From NCBI RefSeq assembly GCF_003674095.1, contig NZ_RDBF01000004.1, forward strand, positions 124,001-188,000: a stretch of 64,000 nt of DNA, in the 5' to 3' direction. This DNA comes from Aeromicrobium phragmitis (GTDB lineage Bacteria > Actinomycetota > Actinomycetes > Propionibacteriales > Nocardioidaceae). Every line of letters starts with the position of its first letter. The first letter of the stretch is position 1. Both the position numbers and the translations under genes were made by a program. This document shows positions 42,051 through 51,600 of this stretch, in pieces. The notes beneath the pieces were generated by a model. It was not told the origin of the DNA. It made no database searches and was given only the letters and a program-made list of their open reading frames with translations.

Positions 42051-43652
42051 ATGAACTCCCGTTTGTCCACCGTCTGGCCCGCGAAACGGCTGCGCACTGC
42101 CATCGCCGCCTCTGCCGTATCCGCATTGCTGCTTGCCGGCTGTTCCAGCGGTTCCGCGGACTCCGGTGAGCAGGAGGCGAGCACCGGCGGAACGCTCACC
42201 TACGCGCTCGGCGCTGATCTACCCACCCTCGACGTCCAGCAGACGACCGCCGGTGTAGTCGCCACCGTCGCGTACAACGTGGTGGAGTTCCTCTTCGTCC
42301 GTGATGCGGACGGTGAGAACGCGCCGATGCTCGCCGAAGATGTGCAGGTCAGCGAGGACGGCCTCACCTGGACTATCACCCTCCGCGAAGGCGTGACGTT
42401 TCACAACGGCGAGACGATGACGTCGGCCGACGTCCTCGCCTCGTATGAGCGCTGGTCGCGCATCAGCTCCAGCGGAGGTGAGGTGGCGTCTCGGCTTGCC
42501 AACGTCGAAACGCCTGACGACCAGACGATTGTGTTCACGTTCGACGAGCCGTATGGCTCCTTCCTGTCGGCGATCTCGATCAACACTCAGGGACTCGCGA
42601 TCTACCCGGCATCGGTACTCGAACAGTCGACCGACACTGAGCTGGCCGAACTTGTCGGCACCGGCCCCTACATGCTCGAGGAGCATGACCCGGGCCGTTC
42701 AGTGCGGCTGGTGCGCTTTGAGGACTACTCCGCCCTCCCCGGCGACGAGCCGGACGGCTATGGCGGCCATAAGCCGCAGCATTTGGACGCCATCGAGTTC
42801 CAGACGGTCAGCAACGAAGGCTCACGACTCGCAGGCCTGCAGACCGGTGAGTACGACGTGATTCACGGGTCGTCGGCCGATGCTCTTGAGACGCTCGAAG
42901 GCACGAGGGGCCTCGTCGTCGAGCGGGTTGACCCCACGGGTCTGCAAGTCATGCTCGTCAACAACGCGTCGCCGATCACCTCCGATCTCAAGCTGCGGCA
43001 GGGCATTCAGGCAGCGCTGGACCACGAGGAGATCCTGACCGCCGGACTGGGCGCAGGGAATTTCCGCATCGATCCGAGCATCTCACTCCAGGAAACGGCG
43101 TGGCACTCGACGGTTGGGGAGGACCACTACAACATGGACGACCCTGACCTGGCTGAGCAGCTCATCGCGGACAGTGACTACAACGGCGAGACGATTCGCA
43201 TCGTCACTTCACGAGATCTGGAGCGGTTCTACAACCAGGCCGTCGTTGTCGAACAGCAGCTTGAGTCGGTGGGCCTGGACGTCGAGGTCGAGACGTACGA
43301 CTGGGCAACGGCGCTGGAGCACCGCGAGAACGAGGCCGCTTGGGAGCTGTTCATCAGCGACTTCGGCATTAAGTACGACCCGGTCGAGCAACCCTTCATG
43401 CGACTGTGCTCCTACGTCGGATGGTGGTGTGACGACGAGGCAGTGGCCATCGTCGACGGATTGATCAGCGAGTCCGATGAGGACAAGCGCCGTGAGTTCA
43501 ACGATGCGTTCCAGGAGGCCGTGTACGAGCAGGTCCCGTTCATCAAGATCGGTGACACCGGCGGCGTGATTGCTCACCGCGATCGGGTCCACGGCGTCAC
43601 TCGTCAGGGTGGCTCGTCGATCCTCGCCTGGAACGTTTGGATCGAGGAATGA
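42051..43652 (+). CDS. Peptide ABC transporter substrate-binding lipoprotein
   Basis: SBP_bac_5-family binding lipoprotein of 533 residues. The signal peptide ends in the lipobox LLLAGC (Cys29). GGTLTYALGADLPTLDVQQT and LAEDVQVSEDGLTWTITLRE, then GVTFHNGETMTSADVLASYE, are the hallmark of the DppA/OppA family. LVGTGPYMLEEHDPGRSVRL follows. It would bind peptides, N-acyl amino acids or related amides outside the cell. The stop overlaps the ATPase start as ATGA. A 56-base gap before it carries no obvious signal. Confidence 0.92.
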   Translation: MNSRLSTVWPAKRLRTAIAASAVSALLLAGCSSGSADSGEQEASTGGTLTYALGADLPTLDVQQTTAGVVATVAYNVVEFLFVRDADGENAPMLAEDVQVSEDGLTWTITLREGVTFHNGETMTSADVLASYERWSRISSSGGEVASRLANVETPDDQTIVFTFDEPYGSFLSAISINTQGLAIYPASVLEQSTDTELAELVGTGPYMLEEHDPGRSVRLVRFEDYSALPGDEPDGYGGHKPQHLDAIEFQTVSNEGSRLAGLQTGEYDVIHGSSADALETLEGTRGLVVERVDPTGLQVMLVNNASPITSDLKLRQGIQAALDHEEILTAGLGAGNFRIDPSISLQETAWHSTVGEDHYNMDDPDLAEQLIADSDYNGETIRIVTSRDLERFYNQAVVVEQQLESVGLDVEVETYDWATALEHRENEAAWELFISDFGIKYDPVEQPFMRLCSYVGWWCDDEAVAIVDGLISESDEDKRREFNDAFQEAVYEQVPFIKIGDTGGVIAHRDRVHGVTRQGGSSILAWNVWIEE

Positions 43653-45505
43653 GCACTGCGTCCGCCGATCCGGTCCTGCAAATTCGGGACCTGCGTGTCC
43701 GGACCAACGGCCCCAGGCCGCTGAACATCATCGACGGCGTCGACCTCGACGTGGCGCTCGACGAGACCGTCGCGCTCGTCGGGGAGTCGGGCTCCGGCAA
43801 GTCGATGGCGGCACGGTCGGTGCTCAAACTCCTGCCGTGCAATCTCAGCGTCACCGCCGAACAACTGACAGTCGCCGGAATCGACGCCCAGCGGGCCGAC
43901 GACGCCGCGCTGCACCGCCTGCGCGGTGACACCGTCGGCATGGTCTTCCAGGACCCGATGGCCAACTTCAATCCCGTGCTGACCGTGGGCGAGCAGGTGG
44001 TCGAGCCGATGCGGATTCGCGAACGCATGTCGAAGCGGGCCGCCCAGCGTCTCGCTGCCGAAGCCCTCGGCCATGTCGGCATCACTCGTCCAGAGGAACG
44101 CGCGCTGGAGTACCCGCACCAGTTCTCTGGGGGCATGTTGCAGCGGGCGATGATCGCTATGGCGTTGATCAACCGCCCACGTCTGGTGGTCGCGGACGAG
44201 CCCACCACGGCGCTCGATGCCACGCTGCAGGTCAAGATCGTGGAGTTGTTGCGCACGGTCCAGGCCGAGGTTGGCGCCGGCGTGCTGCTCATCACCCACG
44301 ATCTCGGGCTGGTCGCCGAGCTCGCCGACCGGGCCGTGGTGATGTACGGCGGACGCGTACTCGAATCCGGCCCGGTGGCCGAGCTGTTCGTGCAGCCCGC
44401 GCATCCGTATACGCGCGCCCTGCTGGAGAGCCGACCCGAACAGGGCCGGGACGTGCAGGCGATCCCGGGCGAGCCGGCGACTCCCGCCACGCGGCCCACC
44501 GGGTGTGTCTTCCATCCGCGCTGCCAGCTCCGAGACGGACGGGAGCGCTGCGAGAGCACGATGCCGACACTGCTGACGCTCAGCGAGACCCGCACCAGCG
44601 CGTGCCACTACGTCGAGGAGATGCTCGACCCGGCGCGAAGTGCTCTGAGCGGGTCCGAAGCGCTGCTCGAAACCGCAGCCGCGAAGCGGGTAGTTGAGGG
44701 TGTCGCCGTGCGCGTCGACCACGTCAGCAAGGAGTTCGTCTCAACCTCGTTCTGGTCCAGCCACCGCAAGGTCGTCACCAAGGCGGTCGACGACGTCACG
44801 TTCGAGGTTCCCCGCGGGAAGACGCTGGGTCTCGTGGGGGAGTCCGGCAGCGGCAAGAGCACGCTCGGGCGCCTCATGATCGGGCTCCTTCAGCCCGACT
44901 GCGGCCAGATCACCGTATTCGACGAGCAGGGCGCGCCGATCACGGACCGGGACGAGCTGCGCCGCACCATCCAGTGGGTGCATCAAGATCCGTACGGCTC
45001 GCTCAACCCGAAGATGACGGTCGGCCGCCTTATCGACGAGGTGTTGAACCGCTACGGCCTGCACGCTGGGCGCCGTGAAGAGAGATGCGCCGAATTGCTC
45101 ACCCAGATGGGACTGCCGGCGAGCACAGCGCAGCGGTATCCGCACCAGCTCTCCGGCGGTCAACGCCAGCGCGTCTCCATTGCCCGAGCGCTAGCTGTCG
45201 AACCGTCGATTCTGGTCCTCGACGAGCCGCTCTCGGCCCTCGACGTCTCGATTCAGGCGCAGGTGATCAATCTCCTCCGGAGCCTGCGTGAGTCCCTGGG
45301 CCTTTCCTACGTGCTCATCTCGCACGATCTCAACGTCGTGCGGGCCGTCTGCGACCGCGTCGCGGTCATGTGTAAGGGCGAACTTGTCGAGTTCGGCGAG
45401 GCCGAGCAGATCTATCAGCAGCCCCAGCATCCGTACACCCAAACCCTCCTCGCGGCGATGTTGAGTACGAGTCGTGTACGCCGCGATACCTCCACCGTTC
45501 ACTGA
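43649..45505 (+). CDS. Double ABC ATPase of the peptide importer (DppD-DppF fusion)
   Basis: 618-residue ATPase with both nucleotide-binding domains in one chain; the enterobacterial importer uses two proteins. Domain 1 (about 1-330) has Walker A VGESGSGKS, YPHQFSGGMLQRAMIAMALI and VADEPTTALD, and ends with the oligopeptide motif PTGCVFHPRCQLRDGRERCE. Domain 2 (about 350-618) has VGESGSGKSTLGRLM, LSGGQRQRVSIARALAVEPS and LVLDEPLSALD. All ATPase motifs look intact in both halves. It is co-translated with the binding protein and is followed at 27 bases by the GGT-like gene. Confidence 0.93.
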   Translation: MSTASADPVLQIRDLRVRTNGPRPLNIIDGVDLDVALDETVALVGESGSGKSMAARSVLKLLPCNLSVTAEQLTVAGIDAQRADDAALHRLRGDTVGMVFQDPMANFNPVLTVGEQVVEPMRIRERMSKRAAQRLAAEALGHVGITRPEERALEYPHQFSGGMLQRAMIAMALINRPRLVVADEPTTALDATLQVKIVELLRTVQAEVGAGVLLITHDLGLVAELADRAVVMYGGRVLESGPVAELFVQPAHPYTRALLESRPEQGRDVQAIPGEPATPATRPTGCVFHPRCQLRDGRERCESTMPTLLTLSETRTSACHYVEEMLDPARSALSGSEALLETAAAKRVVEGVAVRVDHVSKEFVSTSFWSSHRKVVTKAVDDVTFEVPRGKTLGLVGESGSGKSTLGRLMIGLLQPDCGQITVFDEQGAPITDRDELRRTIQWVHQDPYGSLNPKMTVGRLIDEVLNRYGLHAGRREERCAELLTQMGLPASTAQRYPHQLSGGQRQRVSIARALAVEPSILVLDEPLSALDVSIQAQVINLLRSLRESLGLSYVLISHDLNVVRAVCDRVAVMCKGELVEFGEAEQIYQQPQHPYTQTLLAAMLSTSRVRRDTSTVH

Positions 45506-45532
45506 CGCCAACCAGAAAGGCCCATCCACACT

Positions 45533-47224
45533 ATGACCCGCCCAGCCCGGCACACGGCCCAAGGCCGCGGAGCCGCCGCAGCCGCGGAGGACCCCCGTGT
45601 CCTCGACGCCATCGCCACGGTCCTTGAGAAGGGAGGTAATGCAGTGGACGCGGCCGTCGCCGGAGCTGCTGCCCAGGGTGTCTGCCGTCCCATGTCCGGC
45701 GGCCTGGGCGGCGGCGGCTTCATGGTCATCACCCTGCCGACCGGACGCACCGTCGTGATCGAGCATCGTGAGCAGGCCTCCGCGGCGTTCGGTCCCGACA
45801 GCTTCATCGAGGACGGACGCCCGCTTCCGGACGGTGAGCGACGCGTGCACGGCGAGAGTGTCGGTGTTCCCGGTGCCGCCCGGGCTTGGGATGAAGCGCT
45901 GAAGGTGTACGGCCGGCTGGACCTGGCGGAGGTGCTGGCGCCCGCGATCGAACTGGCTGATCGTGGCTTCGAAGTCGACGAAACCCTGCAACGCGAAATT
46001 CACGTGCGTCGTAACGACTTCGCGATGTTCGAGCCGACCTGCGATCTGTACCTCACTCCCGAGAAAGAAGCCATCCCTGTCGGTCATGTACTCCGTAATC
46101 CGGACCTTGCGCGGACGTACGAGAAGCTTGCCGCCGACGGGATGGACGGTTTCTACCACGGCTGGGTAGCCGATGCGATCGTCGCTGCAGTGAACGAGCC
46201 GCCGGAGGCGTCCGGTAATACCCGGACGATCCGGCGCGGTCGGCTGGCCCAGGGCGACTTCCTGCACTACCAGGCGCGGCACCTCGAACCCCTGCGCTAC
46301 CGCTTCGGAGAGTACGAGCTTGCTGGGGCGCCGTTGCCCTCCAGCGGCGCCTTCTCGATCGCCGAGGCCCTGGCCATCCTGGACCGACAGCGCAAGATCA
46401 CCCCCAACGACGATATGGCCGAACACTTGCACCGGTATCTCACGGCTTGTCGGTTGGCTTTCGCTGATCGCGAGGCTTACCTGGGTGACAACCGACTTGT
46501 CGATGTGCCTGTAGCAGCGCTGCTCAGCGATGAGTACCTTCAAGCTCGCGCGAGCCAGACTGGCCTTCCCGGTGGCCACGCCGCCGAGCCCGGTGACGTC
46601 CGCCGCGGCGCGCCGCCGTGGGTGGCATGGGAGCCGGAGAGCCCCAGCACCATCCATCTGACTGTCACCGACGGCGAGGGCTGCACGGTGAGCTACACCT
46701 CGACGATCGTCAGCATGGGAGGGTGCGGCATCGTCGTTCCTGGCACCGGCATCCTGCTGAACGATGCGCTCGCTGGCCGCGCCATCGATCGGGGTGGGAA
46801 GTTCGGGGCGGGTCGCCCGATGGGCGGCATGCGTCCCCTGAGCAGCATGGCCCCGACGATGGTGTTCCGGGACGGTCGCCTCGTGCAGACGGTCGGGTCC
46901 CCCGGAGGAACGACCATCATCACGACCGTGCTCCAAATCTTGTACCTGACGCTGGGAGCCGGGATGAGCCTGCACGACGCCCTGGCATACCCGCGTGTCA
47001 CGCAGCGCAATCGGGCCGATGGCAAGGCGGAGGCCGAGCCGGAGTTCCTTGCGCTGGACGTCGCGGGCGCCCTGCGGGAACGCGGCCACTCCTTCGATAC
47101 CTGGCGGCCGGTCGAGGGCATCGGCGCGGCGAACGGCCTGCAGTGGCACGAGGACGGCTCCGTGACAGCGGTGGCGGAACCGATGCGGCGCGGAGGAGGC
47201 CACGCAACAGTCTGGGACCGGTAG
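45533..47224 (+). CDS. Cytoplasmic gamma-glutamyltransferase-like Ntn hydrolase
   Basis: 563-residue GGT-family enzyme with no signal peptide, so it probably acts on imported substrates. GGNAVDAAVAGAAAQGV and MSGGLGGGGFMVIT open the fold. The nucleophile after self-cleavage should be Thr373 in PSTIHLTVTDGEG. RPLSSMAPTM and GSPGGTTIITTVLQ are retained, as is the substrate Arg in EHREQAS. By eye, however, positions equal to E. coli Asn411 and Asp433, which hold the gamma-glutamyl alpha-amino group, are replaced (YTSTIVSMGG; LLNDALAG). So the true substrate may not be glutathione. AGAAAGG precedes the ATG. Confidence 0.85.
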   Translation: MTRPARHTAQGRGAAAAAEDPRVLDAIATVLEKGGNAVDAAVAGAAAQGVCRPMSGGLGGGGFMVITLPTGRTVVIEHREQASAAFGPDSFIEDGRPLPDGERRVHGESVGVPGAARAWDEALKVYGRLDLAEVLAPAIELADRGFEVDETLQREIHVRRNDFAMFEPTCDLYLTPEKEAIPVGHVLRNPDLARTYEKLAADGMDGFYHGWVADAIVAAVNEPPEASGNTRTIRRGRLAQGDFLHYQARHLEPLRYRFGEYELAGAPLPSSGAFSIAEALAILDRQRKITPNDDMAEHLHRYLTACRLAFADREAYLGDNRLVDVPVAALLSDEYLQARASQTGLPGGHAAEPGDVRRGAPPWVAWEPESPSTIHLTVTDGEGCTVSYTSTIVSMGGCGIVVPGTGILLNDALAGRAIDRGGKFGAGRPMGGMRPLSSMAPTMVFRDGRLVQTVGSPGGTTIITTVLQILYLTLGAGMSLHDALAYPRVTQRNRADGKAEAEPEFLALDVAGALRERGHSFDTWRPVEGIGAANGLQWHEDGSVTAVAEPMRRGGGHATVWDR

Positions 47225-47269
47225 GTTGGCTCCAGTCCTCGTCGTGATCCTCACCAGGTGGAGTCCGTG

Positions 47270-47899
47270 ATGTCCTCACTTCCTCAGCAGCCTGACGACG
47301 GTGCGGACATGCGTGCCGTCGCGTCCCGCATTCGGTCCCGACGGCAGCAGCTCGGGCTCACGCTGCAGGATGTCGCCGAACGCAGCGACGTCTCGAAGAG
47401 CTATCTCAGCCAGGTCGAGACGGCAAAGCTCTCACCGTCGCTGGGGACGCTGGAGAGAATCAGCGCCGCACTGCGGCTTCCGACGAAGGCGTTGATGGCA
47501 GACCCCGGAGACTTTTCCCTCGCCGGGGCTCGAAGTGAGGGGACGCCGCCGCTGCTCGATCGCCGGGTCTTCGTGACACGCAAGGATCGACGCAAGACGC
47601 TCGGCTATTCCGGCGGCGCCCCGCTCGAGCTGCTGACGCCGGACCTGCAGCGGCAGCTTGAGGTCACGATGACGACCGACCCGCCCGATCAGTGGCGCGA
47701 TGTCGAACGATTCGGCAGCGACTCGGAGGAGTTCGTGTTCGTGCTCGATGGGGATTACGAGGTGATGTTGGACGAGGACGTTCATCACCTCAAGCGCCGG
47801 GACAGCATGTACTTCTATCCGACGACTACCTATCGAGTTCGAGCTGTCGGTTCCGTGCCCGCACGGGCGATCTGGGTCGCGCTTCCGCCGGTGTTTTGA
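47270..47899 (+). CDS. XRE-cupin transcriptional regulator, first paralogue
   Basis: Regulator of 209 residues: Cro/CI-type HTH (about 20-75; LTLQDVAERSDVSKSYLSQV) followed by a small cupin sensor domain (about 110-205). This resembles PuuR-type regulators of amine and amino-acid catabolism. The cupin lacks the expected His ligands: the paralogue's THQGEEF reads GSDSEEF here, and PHRTRV reads TYRVRA. So it may have lost metal or ligand binding. AGGTGGAG six bases before the ATG at 47270 supports this start over two upstream GTGs. It is followed at ten bases by its paralogue, so they are one message. Confidence 0.87.
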   Translation: MSSLPQQPDDGADMRAVASRIRSRRQQLGLTLQDVAERSDVSKSYLSQVETAKLSPSLGTLERISAALRLPTKALMADPGDFSLAGARSEGTPPLLDRRVFVTRKDRRKTLGYSGGAPLELLTPDLQRQLEVTMTTDPPDQWRDVERFGSDSEEFVFVLDGDYEVMLDEDVHHLKRRDSMYFYPTTTYRVRAVGSVPARAIWVALPPVF

Positions 47900-47909
47900 G
47901 TGAGGGCAC

Positions 47910-48497
47910 ATGAATGACCGCAAGGCGGCCGAAGAGACCGCCGACGTTGCCTTGGGCCGCCGGCTCCGTGAGTTGCGCCAACGGCGTGGGTACAGCCAAC
48001 AGCGGGTGGCCGAGGCGGCTCACCTTTCCAAGAGTTTCATCAGCCAGCTCGAGCGAGGCCGTTCGTCTGCCTCGCTGGGCACATTGAAGCGGATTTGTAC
48101 GGTGCTCGACGTCCCGGTGTGGGCGTTGCTCGACGACGCGTCCGAGACCGGCGCCGTCGCCTCAGCCGTCATCATCCGAGAGGACGAAAGGCGGGTGCGA
48201 CGAGTCGCCGGTTCGGAGATCGACATCTCGTTGCTCACTCCCGACCTCAACCGTCAGATGGAAGTCACGATGAGCGTGCTTCAACCCGGAGAAGGTTACG
48301 GACGTGAGGCCTACACGCACCAGGGTGAGGAGTTCGGATTGGTGCTCTCGGGGACGTATGAGGTGACCATCGACGACGTCGCCTACACGCTGTACGAGGG
48401 CGACAGCATCTACTTCTCCAGTCGGCTTCCACACCGAACGCGCGTCCTGGGAGATGAGCCAGCAGTCACCTTCTGGGCGGTCACACCGCCATCTTAA
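47910..48497 (+). CDS. XRE-cupin transcriptional regulator, second paralogue
   Basis: Regulator of 195 residues, the tandem paralogue of the gene before it. The HTH is at about 13-67 (YSQQRVAEAAHLSKSFISQL, then ERGRSSASLGTLKRICTVLD). The cupin domain keeps the ligand pattern HxxxxE...H (YTHQGEEFGLVLSGTYEVTI; LPHRTRVLG), so it probably senses a metal-bound or small-molecule ligand. A tandem pair with one intact and one altered sensor suggests divided roles. They are expected to control the island; the AT-rich gaps at 38470 and 48500 hold shared motifs. Confidence 0.88.
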   Translation: MNDRKAAEETADVALGRRLRELRQRRGYSQQRVAEAAHLSKSFISQLERGRSSASLGTLKRICTVLDVPVWALLDDASETGAVASAVIIREDERRVRRVAGSEIDISLLTPDLNRQMEVTMSVLQPGEGYGREAYTHQGEEFGLVLSGTYEVTIDDVAYTLYEGDSIYFSSRLPHRTRVLGDEPAVTFWAVTPPS

Positions 48498-48611
48498 GCC
48501 TTAATGAACAGTATCCATTGACGAAAAGTTGTAAATACTGCATGCTGGGCGCGAGCGAGCCACACCACATCGGATGGATCGACCTGTTCGGTCACGACGA
48601 AAAGGGCTGCA
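48498..48611 (+). promoter_or_regulatory. Promoter region of the secreted GGT-like gene
   Basis: 114-base gap, AT-rich at first. It contains TTGACG (48523-48528), TGTAAATA (48531-48538) and TACTGCATGC. TGTAAATA is shared with the gap before the deacylase (38485-38492). No clear -10 was found. The rest carries nothing recognisable. Confidence 0.4.
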
Positions 48612-51600
48612 ATGCGCACCTTACGCAAGACCGCCATACTCACCTCAGCGTTCGCCGTAGCAGTCGGCGGGGCTTCGGTCGCGGGCCACAATCCAGCCGC
48701 CGCGACAACCGAAACCACTTCCTCGACGGCCACCGGTCATGGGGGTGCGGCTGCCACCGAGCATCCCCTCGCGACCCAGGCGGCGATCGACGTCCTCGAT
48801 GCCGGTGGTAACGCTGTCGATGCGGCTGTGGCCGCGTCCGCAGTACAAAGTGTCGTCCGGCCTTTTTCCGGAGGGATCGGGGGAGGTGGATACATGAGCA
48901 TCTATCTAGCGGAAACCGACGAGTTTGTCGTGCTGGACCACCAGAGCACAGCCCCGGCCTCATTTGGCCCCCAGTCCTTCATCGACCAAGGAACTGGGGC
49001 CGTGCACGAAGACGACGTGAGAGCGTCGAGTGGACCGGCTGCGGCTATTCCCGGTCAGGTGAAGGGCTGGGAACAGGCTGTTGATGACTATGGCTCGGGC
49101 ATCCCGTTCGGCGACTTGCTCCAGCCTGCCGTCGAGGCTGCGCGGGGCGGGTTCACTGCCGACGAGAACCTCGTGCGCGAGATCTCCGAGAACGCTGAGC
49201 GTTTCTGCATCTTCCCGGCCACAGCCGAGTTGTATCTCGAGCCCGGGTGTGTTGTTCCTCAGCCGGGAACAATCCTCGCCAACCCGGACCTGGCCGACAC
49301 GCTTGAGCTCATCGCGCAGGAGGGGAGCAGCGTCTTCTACGAAGGTGAGGTCGCCGATGCGATGGTCGACACGATCAACCAACCTCAGACCACTGCGGCA
49401 CCGCCTTATCCGATCCTTCCTGGAAACGTCACCGCGGCTGACGTAGCCGGCTACGAGGTGAACGAGCGAGATGCGATCTCGGTGGACTACCGCGGTTACC
49501 AGGTTCACATGCCTCCGCCCTCCAGCTCCGGAGGTACTACGGTGGGCGAGGCGCTGAATATCCTGGAGGGCTACGATCTTGCCGCGATGCCGGCGGCGCA
49601 GGTGTGGCATTACTACATCGAGGCCGCGCGTCATGCTTTCGTCGATCAGCAGCACTATCTCGGCGACGATACGACCTTCAGTGGTTCCATCCCCGTAGAC
49701 GGCCTCCTCAGCCAAGGTTACGCGGATCAAGTACGCCAGAAGATCACGGAGCGGGCTACTACCCACCAGCTGCGCTCGCCGGGCGATCCCTCGCGATTCG
49801 ATGCTGATCCGTCGGCAGCGGCAGTTCCCGAGCCCGCCGCCGGTCGCATGGGCGTGACCAGCGACTTCTCCGCACACAACGACGGCGCCGCATGGGAGCA
49901 AGACAACGCGTTCTCAAGTTCTGAGACCGGCGGAGCGGGAAGTGCGATCAGCGTTCAGGATGAAGCTGGCTCGATGATTGTCGGATCTGCCCGCAACGCC
50001 TATGTCCGAGCCGCGAGTGCGGCTGACGCGATGGCTGATTCTGAGGCGCTCGTGCGCTTTCGACTCAACGACATCGAAGGAGATCGACGCCTCCGAATCT
50101 GGCTCCGTGCCGATACCTGGGAGAGATCGACTTCGCCGCGAAACGGTTATGGGCTCGAAATCTCCACTTCTGACGACACCGTCCGGCTCATCCGGACTCG
50201 CGATGGCAATGAGGTGCACACTCTCGAGACCTTCACCCACCCGCGCTCCATCGACTGGCAGTGGCTGCGGTACAGCGTTGAGGGAGACCGTTTGACGTTC
50301 CGCCTTTGGAACGATGCGGAGGTGGAACCCCGGCAGTCATGGACTGGTGAGCTGCGTGACAGCTCAGTGAGCGGAACCGGAACCATGCTGATGTCTGCCA
50401 TCGAGCTCTCCGGCGGTGCGCCCTCGGCTGGCGGATTCACGGTCGACGAGGTCACCCTCACCGAGCTGAATCCCACCGCTATGAACAACCCGTTCGAAGG
50501 CGCAACTGACGGCGCATCTTGGGATTCCACTGGGAAGTTCACTACTCAGCACGGAACCGGCAATAGCAAGCCTGAAGTGGGCGCCGGCATCGACGTGGTG
50601 GACGAGCAGGGGCGGATGACCCTGAGCGGGGAGAAATTCTCGTACGCCCGGGCCGCGGCCGAACAGACAGAGCTCACGGACAGTGAGATCCTGGTCCGGT
50701 TCAAGGGCGAACCAGGTAACGACCGGCGCCTGCGATTCTGGCTGAGGGCGGACGATTGGAACACTCTCGCCGCACCAAGCCACGGCTACGGAGTCGAGAT
50801 CAAGACCTCGGACGATCCGGAGGCCGACAATGTCCAGTTGCTACGAGTCCGGGACGGCAACTCCGCCTGGGCTATGAGGGGAACTCGCGTCGAGATGGAC
50901 GACGGGTGGCATTGGCTGCGGTTCAGCGTCCGAGGCGGCGGAATCAAGGCCAAGGTCTGGGCCGACGGTGAGGCTGAACCGCTCGACTGGACTGTCTGGC
51001 GCGGAGACGAGGAGATCCCCGGGCCGGGCACCCTGAAGATCGCGGCGATCGAGTCAACCGGGGGCGCGAGCAGTGGAGGCGAGTTCCTGATCGACCAACT
51101 CTCAGTCTTCGACCATGACGCCGCTCAGCCGGAATCGGTAGCGGCTGCCGAGCCCCTCAAGCTCGGGTCGGGCGAGGAGGAGCCCGGGCAGGAGTCGACG
51201 ATCCACCTCTCCACCTCCGACAATGATGGAAACGTTGTTTCGTTCACCCACACGCTGAGCTACATCGGTGGCAATGCCATGGTGGTGCCCGGGTACGGAT
51301 TCCTGCTGAACAATCAGCTTTCGGGACGCACACCGGACAACGCGCCCGAAGGGCACCCGAACGCCCCCCGCCCGGGTATGCGTCCGGTCAGCACTCAAGC
51401 GCCGACGATCGTGATGAAGGACGGCGAGCCGGTGATGGCCCTCGGGTCGCCGGGTGGCGACACGATCGTGACCACCGTGTTGCAGGTTCTGGTACGCACC
51501 CTCGACTTGGGGCAGAGTCTGCCGGATGCGCTCGCGGCGCCGCGCGTCGCGCAGCGAAACCACAGTTTGCTGGGATTCACGCTCATCGAGCCGGAGTTCG

